From the NCBI GenBank assembly GCA_009761415.1, contig QUOL01000002.1, positions 372,001-436,000 of the forward strand: 64,000 nucleotides of DNA, in the 5' to 3' direction. Each line of letters starts with the position of its first letter. Positions within the stretch are counted from its first letter, which is position 1. This DNA is from Sarcomyxa edulis (Eukaryota; Basidiomycota; Agaricomycetes; Agaricales; Mycenaceae). The translations under genes and the position numbers were made by a program. Shown here piece after piece: positions 1 through 13,894 of this stretch. Under the pieces are notes generated by a model. The model saw nothing but the letters and a program-made list of their open reading frames with translations, did not search any database and was not told the DNA's origin.

Positions 1-2
1 TT

Positions 3-209
3 GAGGCAGTCCAGATTTCGTGATTTGATGATGGTGGATGAAGTGCGCTGCAAAAGACGATTCAGATCTAGTTTTGACCTTCGTAAGTCTCATAATCGTG
101 TCAACTAGATATTCTTAGGGCCATAAAGCGCTGAGAAATGTACTAATAAACTCATAGAACACTATCTCTGAAAACATCTTCACTGATGCATTGAGAAAAT
201 TCTTTGATC
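3..209 (+). repeat. Left copy of diverged direct repeat upstream of OYE1
   Basis: This stretch aligns by eye with 11372-11600 in the same orientation. Shared blocks are GAGGCAGTCCAGA at the start, a GTAAGTCTCATA/ATCGTGTCAAC block, GCGCTG-GAAATGTACT in the middle, and an end block with TTCTTTGAT. Small indels separate the blocks. Each copy lies 190-240 bp upstream of a plus-strand cluster gene (OYE1 here, the FAD monooxygenase at 11802). It may be a shared upstream regulatory segment or the remains of a duplicated gene end. Bases 210-448 hold the rest of the OYE1 upstream region and no gene. Confidence 0.6.
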
Positions 210-448
210 ATCTCGAATATGTTATCCCTTTCAGATGCTCGCCAATCGTGATATTGGTTCGTACAGATGCAACATATCTGTCTAGGCTCCAGACGTTTTC
301 TTGGCAGAACGTTTTCGGCAGTACGGTGTGCTACCAGATGCAGATGGAAAACGTTTACATTTGCATTCCAGGGAAAATAAGATAAAATCGCAAGACCTCC
401 CAGGTAGAAAGCGCTCCCAACATCTTTCACTCCCCAGTTTTACCTGAG

Positions 449-1749
<1,301 letters not shown>

Positions 1750-2049
1750 AATTCCAGAAGGGGCACGAGCTCTAGTGTTCGACGTATATAGGAAACTTGC
1801 ATATATTTACCTTGACTGAACGTTTGACGAATGCGACGTTCAAAATCCCTAGGAGGTTACTAGGAACGTCTGGTATACACGGAGGTTCTCTGACAAAAGT
1901 TCTCTGAACATGTTTCGATGCGTCAGAAACTCGTCATCCGGGACGAGTCTTGCATAAATTGAGAAACCCATAATATGTACTTGGTGGCAGTTGATGCCAA
2001 ACTCATAGCTCAGGTACACGATAGATCCGCCTTATTGTCTTGGAAAAAA

Positions 2050-4133
2050 CTATGTTGATACCTTAAGCATGGTCTTCCTGCGAACTAGGACTAGCATCGT
2101 TGCAAACAAGCAAAATCCGACAAAGGCAGTGACCTAAGAGAATTGGGAGATAGATTTAGAAACCATGCAAAGGTCGAAGAAAATAAGGTACTTGCCCCGC
2201 TGAACACTGCCGGTCTCCACCACGTAAATCGGTCACCGAGAAGGGCACCGTCGATGGGTGTTCCTGAGCCATCGGTCATCAGCCAAAGAGAGATAATGAA
2301 AGATCTCTGGATTTGAGAGAACTGACCTATCAGACCTCCTACGCCTTGAGGAGCCCAATCAACTTCAATCACATCAGACCACGAGACAAACTCTTACCGG
2401 AGAAGAAGAAAGCCACGCCCATACGTATTCTATATGTTCAGAGTGAGTCTCAGATAATGAAACGCGTCTGTATCTCATACCCTAACTCGGAAAAATCATC
2501 TGTCAAACTGGCCATCAACGGCCCCATGAGAGCAACAACTGTGTTTCGTACCACGTTAGTGGTAATACCAAACGAACGCGATTTTAGAACTTACACATTC
2601 CTGAGAAAAACCCAAAGAAGACGCCTAGGAGAACTACGCTAGCGATGGTGCTGAGACCGATCATCCCGAATATGATGACTGAGCAGCAGCCCGCGGCGAT
2701 GGTGATCATATTTCCTACCCCGAGGGAATGAATATAAAGGCCTGGGGTGACTCTTCCTATGCAGCTCGACAGATTCATGATCACGAGCTGCATGAAGAAA
2801 GGACTATTAGAGAGTCCTAGAAATCAAGATTAAGCGCTGAAGACTCAACGGCGTAGAACGAGAAGGTCTTATTCAAGTGATGGGACGTAGAATCAAGCTG
2901 CAAGTAGAATTGAGGAAAGTAGAAACCAGCCGAGAATACCATCAGTCTGAATGCCCAATGTTTAGCATAGTGGCTCTTTCAGATAAGACAACAAGATGGA
3001 CAAACCCCAAAGTGGCGGCAACATAAGCGCCGTCGTGAGCCAGCCGTTTCAGAATGGGACCAGAGCTTGCATTTGCCTTGCTTTGAACTGGGATCCTGGT
3101 CCGCATTAATGAACATGCGATGAGAAGTAGCCCTCCGACCAAGCCTGCACTAGCACGGACAGCGTTCCCGAAGCCGAGTCGTGTTCCGAGGGTGTTGTTG
3201 AGCATGATCGGATGGATAACAGAACCAACAGAAGACCCAGCAGCAACCAGTGTCATCGCTAAAGCTCGTCGTTTTGCGAAGTAATGAGAAACGATGGCGA
3301 CACTTGGAACGTAAGTTATACCGCCACCGAGGCCAGCACCAATACCCTGACTGAGGAAAACCTGAAACCGCTTATCAACAAAGCACACATAGAGTGTGGA
3401 GATATATACCTGATAGTAGTTGTCTGGTTTAGCCAATGAAAGCATGAACAGGGAAAACACTGTCAGAAGTGACCCTCCATACAGAAGGGTGTAGCTAATT
3501 CGCCCATAAGTACTTATTTCGAATGCAAAATTCGTTATCGTGGCTCACAAATATCCACGATCATAGAATCGGCCAGCAACCGCACCTCCGGAAATAAGTA
3601 GGAAAGCATTGACGCTACCAATCCAACTGTAATATGAGATGTATGAGTTGCAGATGTCATTTGAAGCAAGGGGAATAAAGCTCACGAGATGGCAGACGGG
3701 GAAGCGTTGGGTATGTACTCGCGAACGTAAAAATCTAAACTCTCATCAATATTGCATTCTACACCAGTCGATTTGCGTACCTTGATATACACCAAACGAG
3801 GTAGTATAGCTAAGTGTCGCACGAAATCAGAAAACCGTGCTCATCATGAGTGAACGCAAGAACTCGCACCCAAATCCACAGACTTGAACGAGAAATCTAT
3901 TGGGAGGTCAACAGGATGATAAAACGTAGCTGAGAGCGTACGCACGCTCCGAATACGGTAGCCCATGCTTGGAAACCTCCTTCAGGGAAAGAAAGTGCCG
4001 GAGGCTCTTCGACGGTCTGAAGAGCGTTGGTCGTCGAAAGATCCTTCTCTGACCCGTCGTTAGTTGCGGGTGGATTGGGAGGGGTTTGGTGGGATTCGGT
4101 GTTGGAAAGTTCAGGCATTGCAGAGTGAGACAA
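2050..4133 (-). CDS. MFS monocarboxylate-transporter-like membrane protein
   Basis: Major facilitator of the fungal MCT-like family; in this setting a candidate exporter of the terpenoid or a precursor importer. The start at 4133 opens a polar, proline-rich N-terminus ending in a PEGGFQAWATVFGA block typical of the family. Later exons give WIGSVNAFLL, the loop motif YFAKRRALAM, the conserved VGGLIGTPI-type segment and GDRFTWWRPAVFSG before the last helix. I could join all exons in frame down to the stop at 2050-2052. One intron (2134-2195) has a GC donor (GCAAGT), and another has the donor GTTGAG. No stop or frameshift is needed. The substrate cannot be predicted. No counterpart was found in the second cluster. 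Bases 4134-4883 upstream hold no gene I can support. Confidence 0.85.
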
Positions 4134-4883
4134 GAGGCAAACGTGGTCCCGTCACTATATGTGAACCGCGAAGAATCGAAGACAGCAGTTTTTCATAGAC
4201 CAAGCTTACATGATGGTGGTTTCAATTTGGTAACCGAACCGAAGACATACAGTGTGGGACAGCACAGAGCGAGCCACAATCTCGGAAAGTAGAACTTTCC
4301 AATTCGAGCGCACCACGGCAGGTCGTGTGAAACGACACCAGGCTGTTAGGAAATGGAAGAGACTAGTACTGTGAGCATGCGTGGCCTTTGACCATCAGAG
4401 TTCCGATGTTTGCGCGACAGGTCAAACTCAAAGAAGGATAACTCAAGGAAACCCTATCCGCCACACTGCTTTTCGGGGATTCAAGAGGTAGCCGGTCGGG
4501 TTTCTCGAATCACATATGCCGCTATGATGCCGGCCGGTGCCTCTTTTGAGCATGGCACTGGCATCCTCCGTTCTAGAAGCATGACATCGAGCGCTGTTAC
4601 GAATGTGTTAGCGCAATCTCAACAATCACGACACTAGTACTGCCTCGGAAGAACCAACATCTACATGTTTGGTGTAAGATTCGGTTTTTTCATTTTTTTT
4701 GTAAGGAATTAGTCCCTGCCGTCATAGTCCCGATATTGCAATTGTAATTCAGTGTTATCCATGTGTGAAGATTCAGGTTGCAGTTTTGTAATCAGCACGT
4801 TCGCTTTTTCTGAGAGAAGTGCGCCACAGCAATTTTTATTGAAAGTATTGACATACATATAGTATCGGGGAATGGAAGAGACA

Positions 4884-6753
4884 TCACTGCACCCGGCTCC
4901 GCACCGTGGCCTGCATCGGCTTCCCAGAATGAAAGGACACAAAGAAAGCATCGAAATGTTGAATGTCGTCCACACTGATTGACGTCGGGTGAGCTGTGTC
5001 ATTCACGGAGAAGAAACCGGGACGTACGTTGTGTCAAAAAGCTTGAATTCCAGTTTGCGGAACAAATGTCCCAAAATCAGATACAACTCGGCTCGCGCCA
5101 GACTGCAGAACATCATTAATAGGCAAGCATATTCTTCGGGGGCATCACATACGTGAGTCCAAGACAACTCCGAGGCCCTCGAGAGAAAGAGACCAACGAC
5201 TCGTCTAAATTTCCCGCATCCGGATCCATCCATCGTTCAGGGATGAAACTGAGTGGATCATGGAATACTCCAGGATCGTTGTGAACGAAAGTCGGGCTCA
5301 TAGATACGATGGTCTGTAACAAGCAGTCAATCAAGGCAACACTTCGTGCTATGGATGAAGAACCTTAGCAGGAATGTGATATCCGCCAATAATGGCATCG
5401 TCGGGACCGACTACTCTGGGCATTGGGCTCACCACTCCATACGCGAGTCTCAAGGACTCCTTTATCACGGCCGACTGGTTTTAGACATTTATATATGGGT
5501 GGTTTTGAAAGTTGCGGATAAAATAGAACTTACTAGGTACGGCAGTTTCTCCAACTCGGCCAGTTTGAACGGCGAGTCCACTGAAGGCCATGCCGCCTCC
5601 AACTCCGCAACCAATTTCCGAAGAACGAGCGGATTATCGAGAATATAAAACAGCCCAACTGTGCATGCAGTTCCTGTTGTGTCGCTCCCAGCGAGAAGTA
5701 ATGCCAACACTTCTTGGAATAGTTCCTCGCGACTAAGCGGAGGTAGGTCTTTGAGTTCGGGCGAGGCAATCAGATAGTCATAGATGGTCTCCTGATTGGG
5801 ACGCTCGAGGAGCTCAGGATGTGCCAGAAGTTTGTCGATCTGGTCTGAGATCTGATGTCGGAATGCAAAGAGACTTTTAGACTTCTTGAGGACGCGAGAG
5901 AAGAGCCATTCGGGAGGATTGACAAGGACTTTGGAGAGGAGAGGGATATACCGAAATAGCCAGAAATACGGGATAGCGGATTGCAGGCTCGATATAAATG
6001 GGTGATCGAACTCAGGATAATCGAGGGCGTGAAGAGGCTGGTCCAAGCAGTAGGCGGTAATTATGTCGAACGCCGTTGCCCGGAATGCCATGGGCATGTT
6101 AACAGGTTTATTGACAAAGTCTGGAGACGAAAGACGCGCGACTAAATGATCCACCTAGAATAATCGGAATGTCAACATTTGCAATGAAGATAGCGTATAT
6201 CTATACCTTTGATTGCACTACGCCCTCCAGTCCCAAGATTGCGCGGCGGGAGAAGAGTGGGCTTATAAGAGATCGCCTCGTTTTTGACATATGGGCATCG
6301 TGTAGACCAAATGCTGCCTTGGGCACACCAAAACACGCGTAATAATTGGGCTCTTTCGTAAACTTTGACCCGGGGGCAAAGATGTCGGGATAGGCTTTTG
6401 GATCGCAGAAACTGAGCTGCAAAGTAATTCAGTTTTTGTCAGACATCCTCCGTAAACTTATGTACTTCGTTGGGTGCGATCCTGACAACGGGTCCTACGT
6501 TTTGAGATGAGACGTTTCTGAGTAATTGTCGTGAACACAGAATGGAGATGAGGTATTTACCGTATTGCTGGTGTAGTTTAGTAATGTGGCGAAGCAATGC
6601 GCCATGTCTGACAACATCGTAATATCCACAATACCAGGTTGTTAACGCTGCTAAGGTAGGGCCAGGGAATTTCTTCAATGGATGAAGGTATAGTCTTTGC
6701 AAAGAGAAGACGAGGACGGAAAGGAAGCCAGCCAGAAGCGCAGTTCCAAACAT
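4884..6753 (-). CDS. Cytochrome P450 monooxygenase (intact copy)
   Basis: Haem-thiolate monooxygenase, likely oxidising the sesquiterpene made next door. From the start at 6753 there is a hydrophobic N-terminal anchor, the proline hinge KKFPGPTLAA, the I-helix LLLAGSDTTGTA, the K-helix ExxR motif KESLRL, a PERW segment and the haem loop FSRGPRSCLG with its cysteine ligand. The last intron needs the acceptor just before the VDDIQHFDAFF segment, and the protein then ends in a family-like basic tail at 4884. All exons join in frame, so the gene appears functional. It resembles trichodiene-oxygenase or benzoate-hydroxylase-like fungal P450s, but the CYP family cannot be assigned by eye. A broken relative lies at 34978-35675. 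It is divergent from the synthase. Confidence 0.92.
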
Positions 6754-7677
6754 TTTCGTCAGTTAGTACACAAGGATTCTTGGGGGGGAGATTTGAGTAA
6801 AACCGGACTCTCAAAGATGGGTCTGCGCAGTTTGAGCTCTTGAAGTGGACAGCCCTCCTGTATCTTCACATCGGCAACTATTTGTGAGACCAGTGAAACC
6901 CAGGATGTCTGATTCCTTCTGAAAACGATGGGATACGTATAGAACATCAGCCTGAGGGTATCTTCGGGGTCTGATTTAGACGCAGCGAATTGTAGCCTGA
7001 GTGGGACGGTTTGAACGTGAGAGCCTCGGGGAGAAAGGACATATATACGGCATCACAATTATAGCGGGTGTGCCGGACATGGCGGACACTTCGGATTGTT
7101 CTGAATCACGGTCACGTCATTTGCTCTTTGATCGATTGATCAGTACTGCCAGTGCTCGTGGCGCTTTCGACAATTTTCCAGTCTCCAAAGCTTCATTATT
7201 GGATACCCAGCTCGTGAGCGCGTGAGCACTCGGCCTCAACCCGGGCTCTATCTTTCATCGAAAAGTGCGAGAAGATAAGGTGATCGGATCTATGTTTCAC
7301 TTCGTGCTGTGTCATCTGAGGTACACTCTTTCCAGATGAAAACTTGTCGGTTCCTGAGAGCCCAAAGCCTATCTCAATCTTTCGAACGCTGGAATTCAAC
7401 GACAGTACCATGCTCTCAATTTATTTTGGTTCGGTCCAGTCTTACCCTTAATGTAACGGTTAACCACAAAACAGTATCTTGATCTCTTTCTGCAGTCTAT
7501 GTAGGTATCATGATGGCTATTTCGGTTCGAAATGTCGCCACGCTTATCCTAGCTGCAATACGGATGCATCATGTGCACCGTATCTGTAGAATTGACGCCA
7601 TTTATAAAGTCTCTGTGAGTTTCATTGAATCTTACCTACATCATTTTTTCCAGCCTCGAGTCGAACAAGATCTTGAG
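6754..7677. promoter_or_regulatory. Intergenic region between divergent P450 and sesquiterpene synthase genes
   Basis: About 920 bp separate the start codons of the divergent P450 (6753, minus) and synthase (7678, plus), so both promoters must lie here. Short frames exist but show no family signature and no clear splice structure. This is inferred as a two-way regulatory region from gene geometry. I recognise no specific transcription-factor site. Confidence 0.45.
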
Positions 7678-9162
7678 ATGCTTGACTTGAAGCTCCCTTC
7701 TCACTTCCAACTACGCGACCTAACAGCCATCACGGCACCTGTATTTGAACTCAAGTACAACCCCTTCCAAGAATCGGCCGCAAAATCCAGTGAAATCTGG
7801 TTTCGAAGGTAAGAAGCATGCGATAACTGCGAGTTCTACCAGGTTCGGAATCTCATGTATTACACAGTTTCAATGTTTACCAAGAGAACAAATTATCCCG
7901 ATTCTTGAGCCACGGGTTTGATAAATTCGCAGGTCTCAGCTTCCCGAACGCCGACGAAGAACATTTGACCACTTGCATTGCCTTTTTCTTCTGGGCATTC
8001 TCAGTAAGTGCTCGAGCTTTGCTATCTCGAATACAACTCCAACACGTCTGCAGTTTGACGACCTATCCGACGAGGGCGAGCTTCAGGCAAAGCCTGAGAT
8101 TCATAAACTGGGCGTGGATATTTCACTTCGAGTCTTCCATAACGAACTTCGTGATCCTCCCAAACTTCCTTACGCTGCGATGCTCTACGAGTAAGACAGT
8201 CAAATTTTGCCCGCTCCGTTTGATTCATTGAGACTTTCTCGTCCAGTATTTGGAAACAGCTCAACGCCACTGCAACTGCGGGGGCGTGCACTAGGTATCT
8301 ACTATGATTTCTGTCTTGCAAATGTATGTGTCGTGACACTGACACGTCTTCGATAGATTTGCCAGAGCCGCAGAGCACTGGGCTAACTCTCAGGTCGAGC
8401 AGTCATCCAACCGATCGATTTGCAGAATACCTCCAGTTGCAGAATTCATCTCCATGCGTCGACACACTATAGGAGGCGCTATGGTAGAAGGTTGCGCTCT
8501 CACTCCTCTCCCTCCGTACTTTTCCTCGCTAACTAGTCGTCAACAGCGATGGTGGAATACGCGCTAGAGATTGACCTCCCAGATGTTGTCTTCGAAGATC
8601 CCGTGATACGTGCCATGTCGGACGCCACGAATGACATAATGACCTGGCCCAATGTACGTGTCGATTTTTTCTCTCGCAATCCGTCTCCCTCAAGGATGGC
8701 TTCTAGGACCTTATTTCCTTCAACGTAATATCAACTCTCTGCAATTCATCTGTGATTCCACCTTTGATATTTTCTCTGCTGTACAGAAAGAGCAAGCTGA
8801 CGGCGACGACCAAAACTTGGTGGTATGCATAATGGTCGAAAGGAACATCGGTCTCCAAGAAGCCGTCGATCTTGTCACTGACATGATTACCCACCGTGTG
8901 TCCGAGTACGTCGACTTGAAGAACAGGCTTCCGGCCTTTGGCTCGCGCGTCGACGCCGAGCTCCACCGCTACCTCGAGGGAGTGGAAAACTTTGTCCAGG
9001 GAACGATTGTCTGGTATTATTCAGCGCGTACGTATCAGAATATATCTTCTTCTATCAAAGAGTGCCTCCTGTTGACTCGCACTCAATGTAGGCTACTTTC
9101 GTGACTTGGATATCTCCGATAGATCCGTGCTAAACGTTCGTCTTTTTGAACGTACCTATTAG
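7678..9162 (+). CDS. Sesquiterpene synthase (terpene cyclase, copy 1)
   Basis: Class I terpene cyclase that would ionise farnesyl diphosphate with three Mg ions and cyclise it. Nine exons join in frame to about 340 aa, the usual size for basidiomycete synthases. The aspartate-rich motif reads FDDLSDEGE (D-D-x-x-D-E) at the start of exon 3. The NSE triad reads NDLISFNKE and is split over three exons, the middle one being only 18 nt (8707-8724). The late RY-type tail carries a YFRDLDISDR segment. The start at 7678 was chosen because it matches the second copy. The region 36531-38012 encodes a paralogue I judge about 80% identical. Neighbouring P450, OYE, FAD enzyme and transporter support a biosynthetic cluster. 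The product is unknown. Confidence 0.94.
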
Positions 9163-9642
9163 GCAGTCCCATATTTCTGTATGATTACCAGCTCTATCAG
9201 TGTCTCGGTCAGCGTGAAGTGTTATAGTCATGCATGTCTCTTTTCAATATACTTCCGTATATATTTAAGATGTACGGGGGAATAAGCAGCATAAGCACTG
9301 GACTCACTGCGACGTTGGAGCAGTGGGAGTGTAGTCGTCTGAAAGTTAGCCGAGTACCTAGGTTTGCGTCTGTAGTCAGCTATAGCGAGACCAGCTCACC
9401 AGCCAATCCAATCCTTGAGCATAGCGGTGCGGTCAGTCAGGGGCCACTCCAACGTGGAGCAGTACGATCTTCAGAGCCGTCACTGACATCTCAATGCTTT
9501 GTGTCAAAACTATTGAATATATGTACAAAAAAAAAAGACAAGCACCAGGCTGATAACGACGTATGTGAACTTAGAAGAAGAGAAACTAAACGTCACCAGC
9601 AAATGGTCGTGTTCATCATTGGATCACTGGCCAAGTGATGGA
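9163..9642. other. Intergenic stretch between convergent genes
   Basis: This lies between the 3' ends of the synthase (plus) and the seven-helix protein (minus). It contains an A-run near 9526-9536 and no frame with recognisable coding character. Both 3' untranslated regions probably fall here. Confidence 0.4.
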
Positions 9643-10889
9643 CTAAGTATCTGCACTTTCCTTTCCAGCAATCTGTCCTAGCTCCAACATTGAATCGTCC
9701 TGATGGACGGTCCTTGTCACCACAATACCTGCAGCCATATGTTCACCGTGACGGTGCCGTACAAACGGAACCGTAGATGCACCAGATAGAGCAGAAATCA
9801 TGTTACTGTCTCTCAATGGATTCAAGCCAACGCGGACAATGACCAAAGAGAAGACGATTCCCACAAAGGGCGTTGCCTGATAAGCTTGGTTTAATAGACT
9901 TCCTTCGGCAGAAAGCAAATGACTGACCATATCGGAGACAATTGGGAGAGCCCCAGCAGATGAAAGACTTTTAGAGTCCAGAATTGATATGTACGTGATG
10001 AGGAACGCAGTGTTCAGAGCCCCACTTTCGACCACAATTCGCAACACGGGCCACAAACCCATATGAGCAGTACGGTTCACGCCTTGTTTGATGATGAGAC
10101 GCTCGGAGCGCCAGATCCGATATGCAAGCAAGGCTACCCGCATCAAATCAGACAGGAATAGAGTGAACTGACAGAAGGTCAACTTACACGTAGCTATCAC
10201 GTTAGCCCCGAGACTCAACGAAAAAATCGCCGTTCCGAACGGTTGGAAATTTTTCAAAACATTTGCGCCAGCTTTCGGATGTTGAGTGGCCCAGATTGTA
10301 ACATACGATAAGACTGGATAAATAAATAAGTTAGAGCAATTTAGCTGAACCACATGATATATGCTACCTCCGCTCGTCAATGACATGATAATCGGGACAC
10401 ACACGATCCATATGTTGCTTGACCAAACGATATAGCACCGATAAATCTGCCGGAAACGAATCTATAAGTGACATCACCAAGAGATACCACCAGACTGACG
10501 ACGATAGCATCTCCAAGGATCATTACGGCGAAAAAAATTGCATGTTTGGCAGCATTGATAGGGATCGTTCTTGTGTTCAACAATGCGATACGAGCCGGCC
10601 TATCCAGATCGATGAAGGCGTTGAATACGCTGGTAGTGTCGACTGCGAGCTGACAAGTGGCGAGGCTGAACATAAGGAGGGATGTCACCACCATTGGTAT
10701 GCTGATGGCCTTGGACTTCTTCCTCAACAAAAGAACATACAAGGTCGTTACAGTGAGAACGACCAGAACACCTGCACCAATAAGCTCAGCGGACCGTCGA
10801 TCATTAAACGCGAGATTAATTGGCTTACCGTACAAAATGCCCTCGCAAAGAAGGCCTGCAAGCTCCCCAACGTCGGATTTCAATCCCAT
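9643..10889 (-). CDS. Seven-helix integral membrane protein (copy 1)
   Basis: The family is common in Agaricomycetes and has no known function. The first ATG is 10889; an upstream TTG-started frame is not needed. After a short extracellular-type start with a C-E-G-x-L-Y-G block come hydrophobic helices. Conserved-looking landmarks are an ILGDAIVV segment, then IYRCYIVW after an intron, LLAYRIW, and a segment near P-x-V-GIVFS that forms the last helix. A polar C-terminal tail of about 60 residues ends at 9643. The paralogue at 39403-40726 shares the exon layout but is far more diverged than the synthase pair. Its place beside a terpene synthase in both clusters hints at a role in sensing, transport or resistance, which is inference only. 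Confidence 0.75.
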
Positions 10890-11161
10890 TTTGATCAAAA
10901 AGTTAGCTATGGTTTGACAGGTATATATACCCTAAGAGAAGACACAATATCCTGTATTGAAAATATCCATATCATGGAAATCAAACCTTCAAAGTGATAC
11001 GAACTTCGTGTAAGTACTTGTACCAACTTAGACCTGTGAGTAAGTATACTATCAGACTAGTATCAGTCGTGCTCGGGATCAGGGTGTATACTTACATGTC
11101 AGAGTATCATGATGTTGTCGCCATCAACCGTCGCAGTCCATGAGCTATTATATCTCTAGAG

Positions 11162-11190
11162 ATGAAGCATCGATGAAGCATCGATGAAGC
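11162..11190. repeat. Short tandem repeat (11-nt unit)
   Basis: ATGAAGCATCG is repeated about two and a half times. It sits at the edge of a GC-rich patch (11180-11330) in the gene-free region 10890-11801. Confidence 0.6.
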
Positions 11191-11371
11191 TCAGAGGCCG
11201 CTGTGCCGCCAAGCCCGCGCGCGGTCTGAGCCGGTGGTTCTCCCAAAATTTAAGGGCTCAAAACAATTCACCGGCGCGACTACGACGTACGAAGGGCCCG
11301 CCGGGCGTACTTCCATCAACATCCGTCATGCCCTCACTTCATCAGATCCGTCATGCCACTGATTCAGACTC

Positions 11372-11600
11372 GAGGCAGTCCAGAATGATCATATCTGAAT
11401 CGATGACAGTGGATATATATAAGTCATATCTAATTGTGGCCTTTGTAAGTCTCATAGTAATCGTGTTGTAATCGTGTCAACCTGAACCTTGGGGCTATAG
11501 AGCGCTGGGAAATGTACTGACCAACTCGTAGGACACCGCCATTGAAATTTGAAAGTCATGCCGGGCATCTCTCCTGATGCACTGGAACAGTTCTTTGATA
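11372..11600 (+). repeat. Right copy of diverged direct repeat upstream of FAD monooxygenase
   Basis: This is the partner of the repeat at 3-209, in the same orientation and about 190 bp upstream of the FAD monooxygenase start. It includes a short open frame beginning MPGISPDALEQFF at 11559 that stops after 17 codons. The left copy carries a related ALRKFFD string, so the block may descend from a gene start. The two copies bracket the OYE, MFS, P450, synthase and membrane-protein genes. Confidence 0.6.
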
Positions 11601-11801
11601 TAGAAGACTAAGTACGGGAGGGCTCTTCGCATCTGCTATGGCACGAGCCCGGTTCGGCATCCCTCTAGAAGCCCTCGAATGTTGCGTGGCAGGGTGCAAC
11701 TTTCACATCAGAAGCTCAAGGAACAGCCTTAAAAGCTCATGAGCCTCCACGATCCTTTCTCCTAACCACCATCCTCGCAGAGTACTGCTATCGATACTTT
11801 A

Positions 11802-13574
11802 ATGTCAGACCCGAAGTTCAAAATCGCAATTTGGTACGAACGGCAATATCACTTCCATTTGACTTAGAGCCTCAAGTGATACACTTGCACCTCGATATAG
11901 CGGAGGCGGCATAGGTGGACTTGCGTTAGCAGCGTTCGTCTCGCAACACTCTGATAACATCACGGTTGATATCTACGAAGCCAAGGCTGAGATCTCGTCC
12001 ATCGGTGCGGCCATAGCTATCTGGAAACGATCGTGGCAGGTTTTACAAGATCTCGGGCTGGAAGATGAGCTGAAGAAACGAAACCTGCCCCTTCCGAAAG
12101 ACGGAGAAGGTATCGGCTTTTCTTGAATTCATTGCATCATCTAATCATCGCCACCTAGTCCGCGGACCGACCTTCAGGGTCGCAGATCGTCCAGAGGGCG
12201 GCTACGATTTCCATAGCCATATGATGCCTTGTACGCACTCACGCCTTCCTCTATCTTCCTGTGATTGGCTTGAACTGATTGCGCAGATGGTCCCACCTCG
12301 ATTCCCCGGCCTATACTTTTGAGCATGCTGCAGGCCAAGTTGTCCGAGAAGTGCACCATCCATACCTCCAAGCGATTGATTAGCTACAACATCCTAGACA
12401 CGAACTCCGTCGTTCTCCAATTTGCGGATGGATCGAAGACACATGCCGATATTCTTGTTGGTGCCGATGGATTCCATTCCATTACCAGGGCCACTCTGTT
12501 CAAAAGCCTGGCGGCTGCCTCTGAAGGTCTCCAATCTGAATCATATCTGAAGTACATAGAGCCGAAATGGAGCGGAACATTGGCGTACAGAGGAATCATC
12601 TCTGCGGATAAATTGAGAGAAACATATCCTGACCACCAAGCGTTGTCCAAACCCAAAATCGTAGGTTTTACCATCTTGTTTCTTTATTCGTGTCTAATTG
12701 GTCTCATTAGTGGTGTGGAAAGAACAAGGCGAGTCACGATGTAATATAGTTTGCACCCGTCTGATAGTGTTTCGTCTTGTCTCTAATAGCACGTCGTATC
12801 TCATCCTTTCGGGAACATCATCAGTATAGTCTGCTTTTACACCGAAGAGAATGCGGCGGACACCATATATAGCAATGCTTGGGTGGCCGACGTCCCAACG
12901 CAAGAGATCATGGACTCTTTCAAAGATTGGGAGCCTGACTTACAATCCATGTTGCCCGTAAGAATCTCACTTGCTGCGATCAGTCCATGCTTGCTAACTT
13001 GTTAACCAACCTAAAGTTCATTCAGCAGCCTAGCCGATGGGCCATCCATGTCATTACACCCTTGCCGTTGAGCACATCGGGGCCAGTAGCGCTCTTAGGA
13101 GACGCGGTGAGTAGCACGGCACGTAATTATCACTAGAAGCAATTTCACCGTTCTTTTTCCTGCTAGGCTCATGCAATGACGCCTCACCAGGGTGTTGGTG
13201 GAGGTCAAGCCATCGAGGTGAGTCTGGAATTCTCTTTCTCCCAGACTACAGTTGCGGACTCGATTTTCCAGGACGCGTACATCTTAGGCCGCCTTCTAGC
13301 GCATGAGGATACTCATCTTCGAAACATCTCGCACGTTCTCGAGACCTACCAAACTCTCCGCCTTCCCCTCGCCCAGCGCGCTGCTGAGCGTTCATACACC
13401 AATGGCCTCATGTACGAGTTCCAGCATCCAGACTTTCTCGTGGGAAACGACACAGGAAAGGAGAAACTTGAAGAATTGGGAAAGGCCATTAGAGATTCGT
13501 TCTCGTGGCTTGCGGAAGGAGGGTGTAGGGATGATTGGATCAAGGCTCAAGAACTTTTGCGCCAATTCGACTAA
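11802..13574 (+). CDS. FAD-dependent aromatic-ring-hydroxylase-like monooxygenase
   Basis: Flavoprotein monooxygenase of the salicylate-hydroxylase / PHBH fold, expected to use NAD(P)H and O2 to hydroxylate or epoxidise a small molecule. Exon 1 is short and ends one base before the dinucleotide-binding loop, so the GxGxxG motif (CGGGIGGLALAA) forms across the first intron. Downstream are the ILVGADG motif and, near the C-terminus, ALLGDAAHAMTPHQGVGGGQAIEDA, the FAD-binding GD motif. Exons join in frame from 11802 to the stop at 13574 with no defect. It is the outermost plus-strand gene of the terpene cluster and converges on the molybdenum-cofactor gene. It has no copy in the second cluster. 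Bases 13575-13894 hold no gene. Confidence 0.9.
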
Positions 13575-13894
13575 CCGACGTCGAAACAGGCAATTATGTC
13601 ACTCAAGGCATACAGTAGTCATGTCCTTCTAGACTTGACAAGCTATATTATGATTCTATTGAAGAGACAATGACACCGCATCGATTTGAATTTACTCGGC
13701 GCGTCCTATTAGGTCCTATCTTTAAGACGCGTCTTGATCACGTGCACTATTATTGCCCCCGCAAGGTAGCAAATCTTGAGATGTGGAACACAGAAGCCTA
13801 CGGGATGATTTACATGGTCGGTTGGAGGTGAATTCGTAATTGTATCCCAGATATACACTCTGTTCATAGTCAATACATTGTGGGTCCACACAAC

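Noticed and set aside
2134..2830. Possible frameshifts making the transporter a pseudogene
   Set aside because: Allowing one GC-AG intron and one GTTGAG donor restores a continuous family-like protein, so no lesion is required.
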